A stretch of 10,824 nucleotides of DNA. It comes from Verrucomicrobia bacterium UBA6775. GTDB taxonomy: Bacteria > Verrucomicrobiota > Verrucomicrobiia > Limisphaerales > UBA1096. The notes beneath the pieces are model-generated. The model was given only the letters and a program-made list of their open reading frames with translations, had not been told where the DNA came from and ran no database searches. The stretch spans positions 1-10,824 of the forward strand of contig DKGH01000149.1 in NCBI GenBank assembly GCA_002453165.1. Direction: 5' to 3'. The position numbers and the translations under genes were made by a program. Below are positions 1 through 8,648 of this stretch, piece after piece; position 1 is the first letter of the stretch, and every line of letters begins with the position of its first letter.

Positions 1-346
1 GGTTGCCGTCGTTGTCGAGGTCGATAAACATCGCATCCTCCGGACTGATCACGCGGCCCACGGTCACGCTTGGCCAAGCGGCACGGGCCTTGGCCGGGCC
101 GGGGTTTTGATAAACGACGATCGCCCCGCCCTGCTCCCAGCCGGTGGTGATGTCGAGCAAGCCGTCCCCGTTCACGTCGGCCAGGCGAACACCGTCTGCT
201 CCGAGTTTTCCAGCTGCCTTGCTGGATGAATCGATCGTGTGCCGTTTCCACGGCTTGGCCAAGCCGGTCAGCAAGCCGGAACAAAGGCAGCCGACAAGCA
301 GCAGCAGTGCACTGCGCTTGGCCAAGCCCTGTCCCATGGTGATCAT
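1..346 (-). CDS. FG-GAP/VCBS-repeat secreted (lipo)protein, N-terminal part
   Basis: Reading leftward from an ATG at 346, 115 codons stay open to the window edge, so the C-terminus is missing. Residues 1-24 look like an export signal: basic residues K10 and R11, a short LLLLVG core, then the sequence LVGC at 17-20, which fits a lipobox and would make C20 the lipidated residue. Two acidic loops follow, DVNGDGLLD (57-65) and DLDNDGN (109-115). These are typical of FG-GAP/VCBS beta-propeller repeats, which bind calcium and often serve as extracellular binding or scaffold domains. The start lies 22 bases after the dehydrogenase stop, so the two genes are probably co-transcribed. A second in-frame ATG at 337 is an alternative start, and no Shine-Dalgarno sequence precedes either. 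GLAK tetrapeptides on both sides of the signal core are each encoded by the iterated palindrome. The family is clear; the substrate is unknown. Confidence 0.8.
   Translation of the reverse strand, partial: MITMGQGLAKRSALLLLVGCLCSGLLTGLAKPWKRHTIDSSSKAAGKLGADGVRLADVNGDGLLDITTGWEQGGAIVVYQNPGPAKARAAWPSVTVGRVISPEDAMFIDLDNDGN
68..79. repeat. Iterated palindrome GCTTGGCCAAGC, copy 1
   Basis: Full 12-mer, palindromic to 14 bp (67-80). In the FG-GAP gene it is read as codons GCT TGG CCA AGC (AWPS), a different frame from most other copies. Confidence 0.9.
253..264. repeat. Iterated palindrome, copy 2
   Basis: Full 12-mer inside a 16-bp perfect palindrome (251-266), the longest in the set. Read as GLAKP just after the signal core of the FG-GAP protein. 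Confidence 0.9.
316..327. repeat. Iterated palindrome, copy 3
   Basis: Full 12-mer read as GLAKR just before the signal core of the FG-GAP protein, 63 bases from copy 2. Confidence 0.9.
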
Positions 347-368
347 CAGCGGCAGCGCAATCGGTGTA

Positions 369-3300
369 CTAGTTGTATTTCTGCATCACCTCGACCGTGA
401 ACGACTTTGCCTCGGCTAGAGTGAGTTTCAACTCGTTGCCGTTCCACTTGCCCTTGGTTGCCTTCGCATTGACCTGTTCGCGGTCGACGGTGAAGGTGAC
501 GTCCGACTGGGCGTCCTCAATTGTGAATTGATAGGCCAAGCCAACGCCGGCCTTCGCCGGGCTGATTTTTTGCTGCACGCTCACACCGTCAACGTCGTAA
601 CGGAAACTCACGTCCTTCTTCTTGGCTCGACGATAGCCACGGAACTGAACTTCGCTTGGCTTCTTCTCGCCGATACGAATGGGAAAACCACCCGCGCCGA
701 CGCTGAAGCGGGTGCCAAGCGTGCGGTTCGGTCGACCGCCTCGGCCACGGCCGTTACCGCGATCCGGCCCAACATCCATGAACGCGCCAAACCAGCCGAA
801 CACCACGTGGGATTTTTCGGCATCGAAGCAGTAGCTGATGCCGTTGGGCATGCCCACCGAGATGCCCCGGGCCGGGCCGTCAGCCACGTAGGATCGGATG
901 ACCAAAGTCTCGTCGGTGGCGACGAGATGGTATGGATTCTTGGGATCCAAGTTGGCCGGCCTCGGCTTCGGCTTCTTTTCCTTCGGCTGCACCTTGGCCA
1001 CCTCGGCGACCTTGCCGCCTTTTTCAAAAACGCTCATCTCATGGATCGACCAGTGCAGGCCGTTCACGCTGCCGGTCTGCGTGATGCGAAAGTACCGCGC
1101 GTTGACCGCGTCAAAAGCGATCGACGTGATGGCGTGCGTTCCCTTGCCCTTGGCCACGGGGGCGCTCCATTTTTCGCCGTCATTGGACACCGCAACCTCG
1201 TAGCCGCGCGGGTAGTCGCGGGCTGACCCGGTCGTGTCGAGGACGATCCGGTAGATGTTCCGCGGCTCATTCATGTCGACGGTGAACGTCATCCCGGGGC
1301 GTTGTTGGCCATCCGTCGAAAAGCGGGAATCGATCCGTCCATCGGCAGCCCGCTTGGCCGAATGCCCACCGTGACTGGCGCTGTAACCCCACCTCTTCAT
1401 CTGCCGCTTGTCGACCGGCAGAAACTCCGCAAGATCCTGAATCGTGTACGGGTTCACACGATCTTTGGTCTTCTCACGCATCGACTTCACCAAGCCGGCC
1501 TTTATCTCCGGGGCGTTGTTTCCAAAACTATTCCGGCTGTAAGTGAGCACGTCCGCAATCCAGTCGTCGCCGTTGGATTTCATCGGGATCATTTGCTGGA
1601 TGTACTCCTTACCGTTGACCGGACCGGTCAACCCGTGAAGGACGATCCGGATGGCGGCATCGTGACTACCCACCAATCGGGGTGAACCGACCAGCGACGG
1701 CGCCATAGTGCCGGTGCCCTCAATCGGTGTGCCTTTTCCGTCCTTGCCGTGGCAGGCGACGCAGAGTGAGTTGTAAATGTCTCGCCCCTTCTTGAACGAA
1801 CGCAGCCCAGCCGCCGTGAGCGAACTGGAATTGCGCGATCCTCGGCCGCCCTTCTTTGCGTTCAAGGCCAATCGGCCCACGCCCTGAATGAAATCGTTGT
1901 TTTCGTTGGCCAGCATGCCGGCGAGTATCTGGTCGTTCGCATCCGGCGATCGCAGGAACTGCACCGAGTTGATCGCCTGCGCCACGACGCGCGGATTCTT
2001 GTCATCCATCAACTCAGCCACCTTGGCCAAGTGCGTTTCGTCCCCGGACTGAAAACCCGGCTCAAGCAGGCGGACCGCCGTCTGGCGAACCCGGTGATCC
2101 TTGTCCTTCAACAGCGACAACGCGAACTCAGCGTCCGCTTGGCCAAGCCCTTCAAGGGTCCACATCGCGTGCACACGCCCGATACCATCCCCGGTCTTCG
2201 CGAGAGTTTTTAATGCCGACACCACTGAGTCGTCCTGCCGCAGGATGATCTCCTTCTGCGCGGTCATCCGCCACCAGCCGTTGGCGTGGGAAAGGTGCCT
2301 GACCAAGTCAGCCGTTTTTTCATCGTACATCCGGGGCTGCTTGGTTTTGCGATAGCTCTCGTGCACGACGCGATAGATGCGGCCCCGCCGGATGTTGTCC
2401 TGCAGCTTGTACTTCTCCACCACCGGACGCAGGTACGAGCCGGGGCGAACCCAGTTGCCTTCCTGAATGATGCCTCGGTACATGTCGCAAATGTACAGCG
2501 CACCGTCCGGGCCGGTCGCGGAGTTGACAGGCCGGAAGTTCATGTCGGACGAGGCGATGAATTCTGAGCCGGGGTAGGCGTTGGAAAGGACGTTTTTGCC
2601 ACCGACCTTGGTCATCTTCGCGCGCCGAATCAAGCGGCCAACCGGCTCGCAGACAATGTAGTCGCCGTACATGTCGCTTGGGCCGTTGTCGCCGAGAAAA
2701 ACGGACGGGCCACAACAGCCGGTGAATTTGTTCAACGTGCCGTCCGGCTTGATGCGGCGCAGGCCACCCTGCACATCCGGAGTGGCAGTGATCGGGAATG
2801 GCACCTCAAAACCCGGCTCCATCTCACCGGACAAACTGAGCGATCCGTACTGCGGCATAATCTGGAAATGATGCGCCACGCGTTCACCGCCTGCGGTGGA
2901 GAAAATCAACTGACCCATCTCGTCATACGCAATCCCCCATTGGCCGGTTCCCACGGCGATTTGCTCGGCCTCGATCATGCCATTGGGTTGCATTCGATAA
3001 CGGCGGTTCGAGTAGGTGACGTACATCCAGTTGTCGATATTCCACCGCATACCGCTCGGCTGGTGCTCGAGGTTGCCGCCGCGGCGGCCGCCCTTGAAAA
3101 CCAGCTCTTTTTCGTCCGCCTTTCCGTCGCCGTCCGTGTCCTCGTAGGAGTAGAGGTCGAACGTATCGGTTTCGCGGACAATGACCTTATCCTTGGTGGT
3201 CGTCAGCAGCATGCGCGGCAAAACGAGCCAATCGATGAAGACGGTGTGCTTGTCGTAATTACCATCGCCGTTGGTGTCCTCAAACCGCACCACGCGACTC

Positions 3301-3575
3301 ATGGCATCACGCTGATTCTTGCCGTCGATATCCTGCATGTACGTGTTCATCTCCACAACATAGAGGCGACCGTTGGCATCCCACTCGATAACCACCGGCT
3401 CGTTGATGATCGGCTCACTCGCAACCAGATTCAACTTGAACCCTTCCTGAAGCTTGATGCGCTTCATGGATTCCTCGGGCGTATAAAAATCCGGGATGGG
3501 TGGATTTTGAATTTGTTGACCAAACACAACCCCTACGCTCCCAGCCAGCAGAACCGGTAAAATAATATTTTTCAC
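369..3575 (-). CDS. PVC-type membrane-bound dehydrogenase with HEAT, cytochrome c and discoidin-like domains
   Basis: A 1068-residue exported multidomain protein. Residues 1-20 form a signal peptide (VKN followed by a hydrophobic core). Residues 36-410 match the PVC dehydrogenase propeller: LVASEP and EWDANGRLYVVEM near 50-76, acidic loops DTNGDGNYD (100-108) and DTDGDGKAD (146-154), then DMYRGIIQEG and GRIYRV close to the end. HEAT-like helices cover about 435-570. A class I cytochrome c domain has CVACH (C605, C608, H609) with M662 or M665 as candidate axial ligand. Residues 732-852 resemble an F5/8 type C fold, followed by a Lys/Pro linker (852-881) and a beta-rich C-terminal domain containing MDVGPDRG and GRGRGG (about 930-947). 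The likely role is periplasmic oxidation of a sugar-like substrate with electrons passed to heme; the substrate is unknown. The frame stays open to 3764, but that extension crosses a terminator and lacks a signal-peptide start. I therefore chose the GTG at 3575; the GTG at 3602 is an alternative. Confidence 0.88.
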   Translation of the reverse strand: MKNIILPVLLAGSVGVVFGQQIQNPPIPDFYTPEESMKRIKLQEGFKLNLVASEPIINEPVVIEWDANGRLYVVEMNTYMQDIDGKNQRDAMSRVVRFEDTNGDGNYDKHTVFIDWLVLPRMLLTTTKDKVIVRETDTFDLYSYEDTDGDGKADEKELVFKGGRRGGNLEHQPSGMRWNIDNWMYVTYSNRRYRMQPNGMIEAEQIAVGTGQWGIAYDEMGQLIFSTAGGERVAHHFQIMPQYGSLSLSGEMEPGFEVPFPITATPDVQGGLRRIKPDGTLNKFTGCCGPSVFLGDNGPSDMYGDYIVCEPVGRLIRRAKMTKVGGKNVLSNAYPGSEFIASSDMNFRPVNSATGPDGALYICDMYRGIIQEGNWVRPGSYLRPVVEKYKLQDNIRRGRIYRVVHESYRKTKQPRMYDEKTADLVRHLSHANGWWRMTAQKEIILRQDDSVVSALKTLAKTGDGIGRVHAMWTLEGLGQADAEFALSLLKDKDHRVRQTAVRLLEPGFQSGDETHLAKVAELMDDKNPRVVAQAINSVQFLRSPDANDQILAGMLANENNDFIQGVGRLALNAKKGGRGSRNSSSLTAAGLRSFKKGRDIYNSLCVACHGKDGKGTPIEGTGTMAPSLVGSPRLVGSHDAAIRIVLHGLTGPVNGKEYIQQMIPMKSNGDDWIADVLTYSRNSFGNNAPEIKAGLVKSMREKTKDRVNPYTIQDLAEFLPVDKRQMKRWGYSASHGGHSAKRAADGRIDSRFSTDGQQRPGMTFTVDMNEPRNIYRIVLDTTGSARDYPRGYEVAVSNDGEKWSAPVAKGKGTHAITSIAFDAVNARYFRITQTGSVNGLHWSIHEMSVFEKGGKVAEVAKVQPKEKKPKPRPANLDPKNPYHLVATDETLVIRSYVADGPARGISVGMPNGISYCFDAEKSHVVFGWFGAFMDVGPDRGNGRGRGGRPNRTLGTRFSVGAGGFPIRIGEKKPSEVQFRGYRRAKKKDVSFRYDVDGVSVQQKISPAKAGVGLAYQFTIEDAQSDVTFTVDREQVNAKATKGKWNGNELKLTLAEAKSFTVEVMQKYN
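2022..2031. repeat. Iterated palindrome, copy 4 (10-mer core)
   Basis: CTTGGCCAAG read as HLAKV in the HEAT region of the dehydrogenase. Confidence 0.8.
2137..2148. repeat. Iterated palindrome, copy 5
   Basis: Full 12-mer read in the third possible frame, as GLGQA, in the HEAT region of the dehydrogenase; 106 bases from copy 4. Confidence 0.9.
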
Positions 3576-3625
3576 GGAGACCGCGGAGGCTACCGATTTC
3601 ACCTTTAAAATCAACCCCAATAGCG

Positions 3626-3635
3626 CTTGGCCAAG
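3626..3635. repeat. Iterated palindrome, copy 6 (intergenic)
   Basis: The 10-mer core lies in the gap between the terminator and the dehydrogenase start. It is part of an 18-bp palindrome (3622-3639) with one mismatched pair. It is the only copy outside a gene. Confidence 0.8.
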
Positions 3636-3649
3636 TGCTTGGTTTGCAC

Positions 3650-3678
3650 AAAAAAAGCGGGGCCGATAAGCCCCGCTT
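3650..3678 (-). terminator. Rho-independent terminator after the DUF1501 gene
   Basis: On the minus strand a perfect 9-bp stem (AAGCGGGGC with GCCCCGCTT, arms 3678-3670 and 3663-3655) encloses a 6-nt loop. It is followed at once by seven T residues (3656-3650). The stem begins 22 bases after the DUF1501 stop and ends 75 bases before the dehydrogenase start. On the plus strand no T tract follows, so it should work only for leftward transcription. It divides the minus-strand cluster into two transcription units, or sets a lower expression level for the downstream pair. Confidence 0.88.
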
Positions 3679-3699
3679 CGTAGAGTAATTCTCAGCCGA

Positions 3700-5178
<1,479 letters not shown>

Positions 5179-5211
5179 TATTTGTCGTTTTAGATTGTTA
5201 AATTGAATTCG

Positions 5212-8181
5212 TCAGTCGAGATACAAAAATTCGTTTAAGTTCAAGACCAACAGGCAGAAACGCTGCATGGCATCCTCCTGTGAGGCCTCGGTTTTTTCCT
5301 TCAATTCCTTGATTAGATCCAGCCCATCCTGCACCTCTTCATCCGTTGGCTTGCGATGCGTGGCCTTGTGCAGGGCGTGGCGAATCTGGGCCGTGGCATC
5401 CCCGGGAGCCTCCTCGGCCACGTGCTTGGCCAAGGTCTCCGCTGAGTCATTGAGGAATTTGCTATTCATCAAGGTCAGGGTCTGGGTCGGCACGGTTGTC
5501 ACGAATCGGACGTCGCAGGTGTTGTCCGTATCCGCCCAGTCGAACGCGCTCAGAAACGGCTCGTGCAGGGAACGTTTCACGAAGATGTAAACGCTGCGCC
5601 TGTTGCGATCCTCCTCGGAGGAGTTCCCCCACGCGCCACCCGGTCGTGATGACGTGGCGAGCACGTCGCGGGGCACCTCAGTGTAGATGCTTGGACCACC
5701 CATCTTGAGATTGAGCTTGCCGGTCAGGTTGAGAATCGAATCGCGAATCTCTTCAGCGGATAGGCGACGCATATCATAACGCCACATGAAGTCGTTGTTC
5801 GGATCCTTGGCCAGAGCTATCTCGTTTCCGCGGGAAGACATCTGATAGGTTTTGCTCATCATGATGAGCTTGTGCATACGCTTGAGTTTCCAGCCACCGG
5901 CAACCAGTTCATTGGCCAGCCAGTTTAGCAACTCGGGATGAGTCGGTTTCTCCCCGATGAACCCAAAGTTGTTTGAGCTGCGAACAATTCCTCGGCCGAA
6001 GTGGTGCTGCCAAAGGCGATTGGCCATCACGCGGGCAGTCATCGGGTTTTCCGGGCTTGCGATCCACTCTGCCAAAACGCGGCGTTTGCCGGTTGCCCTG
6101 CCAACTGTGTAATCGTTTGGCACATGCACGGCTGGTGCAGCTAAAATCTTCGGAAACGCTGGGCCGACTTCCTCTCCCTTCAGGGCCGGCATGCCTCGTC
6201 GCAGGATCCACATCTTGCGGCGCGAATCCTCGGCCACACCCATGGCGTACTCGCTCTTCAGTGTGACATTGATCGCTTGAACCTTTTCTAATTCCTCACG
6301 CAGTTTGTTGTATTCGTTGAGCTTGGCATCACCAAAAACCTCCTTGCCGTACAACCGCGCAAGCACTGGTACCGGCGTCTTGCTTTGATCCACCACCAGA
6401 CCGGCGTCGATGTACTGCCCGCCGCTGGTCTGTTTGCAGTGGATGGCCAAGGTGTTGCGGCCAGTCTGCAGTACGTCCAAGCACTCTCTGGTCACGTCCA
6501 CCTCGGTGTAGTTCGAGCGATGCCCCATAAAGGACTTGATCAGTTTGCCGTTGAGATAAACCTCCGCGTCCTCGTCGTGATGAATCTTGAGGGTCAGCTT
6601 GGCCGGGATGGTATCGAAACGGAAATCGCGGCGCAGCCAAATCTCCTTGGAATGCCAGGGAGTACGCACCTTGGCCCCGGGCGTGCCCGGCGAGCCAAAT
6701 CCACTGCGGCCCTTCCGCCATTTGCTATCGTCAAACGCGATCTCAAACCAGTTGTCCGCCGGTTTGTCAAAGGTGAACTCCCAGACGATGCCCTTGCCGC
6801 GGTTGGCATCCGGCACAACCCAGGCGTTCGCGTTGCCCTTGGCCTGACTGTCCTGCAGCTTGAGTTCCGGCCTGCGCTTGGCCAAGCCGGCGATGAACTC
6901 CTTCTCTATTGGCTCGAGCTTGGCCTGCAGTTCATTCTCGCGATTCTGCTTTTGCTTCACGGCCTTTTCGTAGGCCGCCTTTTCGATTGGATCACTAATG
7001 GCTACATGGTTGCGATTGCCCTTACCATGTCCGGAGATGTCACTAAAGAACGACAGCATCGTATAGTAGTCACGCTGCGAAATCGGATCGATTTTGTGAT
7101 CGTGGCAGCGCGCGCAGCCGATTGTCATCCCAAGAAACGTCTCACTGGTCGTCCGCAGTATGTCGTCGAGATATTCGTATCGTGCCAATTCGCGATCAGC
7201 CGGTTCATCATCCCAAATGCCCAGACGATAAAAACCAGTCGCAGTGACGCTATCTCCATCACGGTCCGGCAAGAGGTCGCCAGCCAACTGCTCCTTGATG
7301 AAGCGGTCGTAAGGCTTGTCCTGATTGAAGGCACGGATGATATAGTCACGATATTTCCAGATTAAATCCTTGCGACTGTCGCGCTCGTAACCGTTCGTCT
7401 CCGCAAATCGAACGAGGTCGAGCCAATGACGGCCCCACCGCTCGCCGTACTGATCGGATGCCAGCAATTTGTCGATGACCTTCTCAAAGGCATCCGGTGA
7501 ATTATCCGCAACAAACTTCTCCACTTCCACGATCTTGGGCGGAAGGCCGGTGATGTCGTAATAGGCGCGGCGAATCAACTCTGCCTTGGAGGCAGGCACG
7601 TTTGGCTCCAACCCATTCTTCGCAAGTCGCGCACTGACGAAGGCATCGATCCCGTTCTTGCGCCATTCCGCATTCTCCACCTTGGGCGGAACAGTCGGCT
7701 TGGCTCCCTTGAATGCCCAGGCTGCCTTGGTGCGATCGTTGATCTTGTTGGTCGGAAGTTCGCCGTTGGCCACTTCCTTTCCGTGAATTTCATTCGCGGG
7801 ATTGTATGGGGCACCCATCTTCACCCATTCGGTCAGTAGGGCGATCTGCGCGTCCGGCAATTTTTCGTCGGGCGGCATCTCGTGGTTTTCATCCTTCCAC
7901 GACAACATCGTCAAAAACAGACTCTCCTCTGGCTTGTTCAGGTTAATGGCCGCACCGGACTCACCACCCCTCAACACCCCGTCGCGGTTGGTCAGTCGGA
8001 ATTCACCCTTAATGCGTTCCCTTCCACCATGGCACTTAAAACAGTTCTCCTTGAGGATGGGGTAAATTTTGTTGTCAAAGTACTCGACCTTGGCCGCATC
8101 GGACAATTCCGCTCCAGAAGCAGGTTGCTCCAAAATCAATGCCCCAAGCGCACTTAACACAATGGTTCCAAACTTGTTCAT
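5212..8181 (-). CDS. DUF1549/DUF1553 planctomycete-type cytochrome protein with inserted beta-sandwich domain
   Basis: A complete 989-residue exported protein. A signal peptide (MNKFGTIVLSALGALIL...GA) starts at the ATG at 8181; the frame is open 18 codons further upstream to 8235, but that would bury the signal. The PSCyt1 domain has CFKCH (C47, C50, H51), with M102 in the motif HEMPPDEKLPD as likely second heme ligand. DUF1549 spans about 172-382 (RWGRHWLDLVRFAETNGYERD, then QLAGDLLPDRDGD) and contains a second motif, CARCH (C356, C359, H360). A short charged, helical stretch (402-432) leads to a beta-sandwich resembling glycosidase-associated jelly rolls (457-598, with DEDAEVYLNGK at 536-546). 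DUF1553 covers about 692-952, including NPMTARVMANRLWQHHFGRG and THPELLNWLA. It is the first gene of the leftward pair with DUF1501. Predicted role: periplasmic heme-containing, carbohydrate-related redox protein; the substrate is unknown. Confidence 0.94.
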   Translation of the reverse strand: MNKFGTIVLSALGALILEQPASGAELSDAAKVEYFDNKIYPILKENCFKCHGGRERIKGEFRLTNRDGVLRGGESGAAINLNKPEESLFLTMLSWKDENHEMPPDEKLPDAQIALLTEWVKMGAPYNPANEIHGKEVANGELPTNKINDRTKAAWAFKGAKPTVPPKVENAEWRKNGIDAFVSARLAKNGLEPNVPASKAELIRRAYYDITGLPPKIVEVEKFVADNSPDAFEKVIDKLLASDQYGERWGRHWLDLVRFAETNGYERDSRKDLIWKYRDYIIRAFNQDKPYDRFIKEQLAGDLLPDRDGDSVTATGFYRLGIWDDEPADRELARYEYLDDILRTTSETFLGMTIGCARCHDHKIDPISQRDYYTMLSFFSDISGHGKGNRNHVAISDPIEKAAYEKAVKQKQNRENELQAKLEPIEKEFIAGLAKRRPELKLQDSQAKGNANAWVVPDANRGKGIVWEFTFDKPADNWFEIAFDDSKWRKGRSGFGSPGTPGAKVRTPWHSKEIWLRRDFRFDTIPAKLTLKIHHDEDAEVYLNGKLIKSFMGHRSNYTEVDVTRECLDVLQTGRNTLAIHCKQTSGGQYIDAGLVVDQSKTPVPVLARLYGKEVFGDAKLNEYNKLREELEKVQAINVTLKSEYAMGVAEDSRRKMWILRRGMPALKGEEVGPAFPKILAAPAVHVPNDYTVGRATGKRRVLAEWIASPENPMTARVMANRLWQHHFGRGIVRSSNNFGFIGEKPTHPELLNWLANELVAGGWKLKRMHKLIMMSKTYQMSSRGNEIALAKDPNNDFMWRYDMRRLSAEEIRDSILNLTGKLNLKMGGPSIYTEVPRDVLATSSRPGGAWGNSSEEDRNRRSVYIFVKRSLHEPFLSAFDWADTDNTCDVRFVTTVPTQTLTLMNSKFLNDSAETLAKHVAEEAPGDATAQIRHALHKATHRKPTDEEVQDGLDLIKELKEKTEASQEDAMQRFCLLVLNLNEFLYLD
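5425..5434. repeat. Iterated palindrome, copy 7 (10-mer core)
   Basis: Read as TLAKH near the end of the DUF1553 domain. Confidence 0.8.
6876..6887. repeat. Iterated palindrome, copy 8
   Basis: Full 12-mer read as GLAKR in the linker before the beta-sandwich insert of the DUF1549/DUF1553 protein. Confidence 0.9.
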
Positions 8182-8313
8182 TTTTAAATTCGTCAAACCT
8201 ACCCCTGTAACGGGGCCAACGCTACGCCCATTCAAAAATAATGTCTACCCACTGTTCAGCCTGTTTTATTATTAGAACGGAATCCCGATGAAATCCAAAA
8301 AAATGCCAAATAA

Positions 8314-8598
8314 AAGATTATCAGCTCCATTCAGGCCGAAAATAGGACGGACGCGACTGCTTTCAACCAATCAGTCCGGAAATTTGAACGAAAGTTTAAA
8401 AGTTACTTCAACCTGTCGCCTCAGCAATACATCATCAAGCTGCCCATCCACGAGGCGTGCGACCTGTTGGGCAACGGCTCCCAACCGATCGGGGACATCG
8501 CCTTCGATCTGGGTTTTTACGATCAAAGCTCGTTCACAGTGCAGTTCAAAAAAACCATGGGAATGACTCCGCTCCAGTATCGCAGGCAATTCCTCTGA
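8314..8598 (+). pseudogene. AraC-family regulator, C-terminal DNA-binding fragment
   Basis: The frame between the stop at 8311-8313 and the TGA at 8596-8598 encodes about 94 residues that match the C-terminal double helix-turn-helix domain of AraC/XylS regulators. The first motif is NQSVRKFERKF...FNLSPQQYI (from 8365). The second is IGDIAFDLGFYDQSSFTVQF (from 8488), ending in the hallmark MGMTPLQYRRQF. No ATG, GTG or TTG is in frame before the conserved part, stops lie just upstream, and the sensor domain of about 150-200 residues is absent. Substitutions such as LPIHEA, where the family normally has a basic residue in place of the proline, and GNG before SQPIGDIA also suggest decay. A functional stand-alone DNA-binding peptide using a non-standard start (for example ATT) is possible but less likely. 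It lies 50 bases upstream of the DUF885 gene and may once have regulated a neighbour. Confidence 0.8.
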
Positions 8599-8604
8599 CT
8601 AGGA

Positions 8605-8632
8605 TTGCGTTGGCCTCCCCTAGCCAACGCGA
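8605..8632 (+). promoter_or_regulatory. Inverted repeat upstream of the DUF885 gene
   Basis: An 8-bp perfect stem (GCGTTGGC at 8607-8614 with GCCAACGC at 8623-8630), extendable by a wobble and an A-T pair to 10 bp, encloses an 8-nt loop. It starts 6 bases after the AraC-fragment stop and ends 16 bases before the DUF885 ATG. No T tract follows in the plus direction, so it is a poor intrinsic terminator. It could be an operator, a leader hairpin that limits translation, or a relic of the old AraC terminator. Confidence 0.5.
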
Positions 8633-8648
8633 TAAACTTCCCTCCCTC

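Larger units (their letters stand above)
8182..8648. other. Divergent intergenic region with regulator remnant
   Basis: This 467-base stretch separates the leftward cytochrome gene from the rightward DUF885 gene. The first 130 bases (8182-8313) are AT-rich, with in-frame stops in the remnant's frame at 8239-8241 and 8311-8313, and appear non-coding. They must hold the promoter of the leftward pair, but I see no convincing -35/-10 pair. A small CCCC/GGGG hairpin (8202-8215) lies in the leader of the cytochrome gene. The rest holds the AraC remnant and a hairpin, listed separately. Confidence 0.6.

Noticed and set aside
68..327. CRISPR or direct-repeat array from the three nearby palindromes
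   Set aside because: Spacing is irregular (185 and 63 bases between starts), the repeats are only 12 bp, and they lie inside a coding sequence.
2868..3560. 230-residue plus-strand open frame opposite the dehydrogenase
   Set aside because: Same reason: antisense to conserved propeller motifs, with no family features.
6385..7365. 326-residue plus-strand open frame opposite the cytochrome gene
   Set aside because: It is antisense to well-conserved DUF1549 coding sequence and has no domain signature; long antisense frames are a by-product of codon bias.
8182..8290. Sigma70-type promoter for the leftward cytochrome gene
   Set aside because: AT-rich segments occur, but no -35 and -10 pair with proper spacing could be read convincingly.
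8288..8566. 92-residue plus-strand frame starting MKSKKMPNKR
   Set aside because: It has no recognisable content, and the neighbouring frame across 8314-8598 encodes the AraC domain.
8457..8648. N-terminal extension of the DUF885 frame by 64 codons
   Set aside because: It overlaps the clearly recognisable AraC fragment in another frame and runs through the hairpin; the extra residues match nothing in the family.
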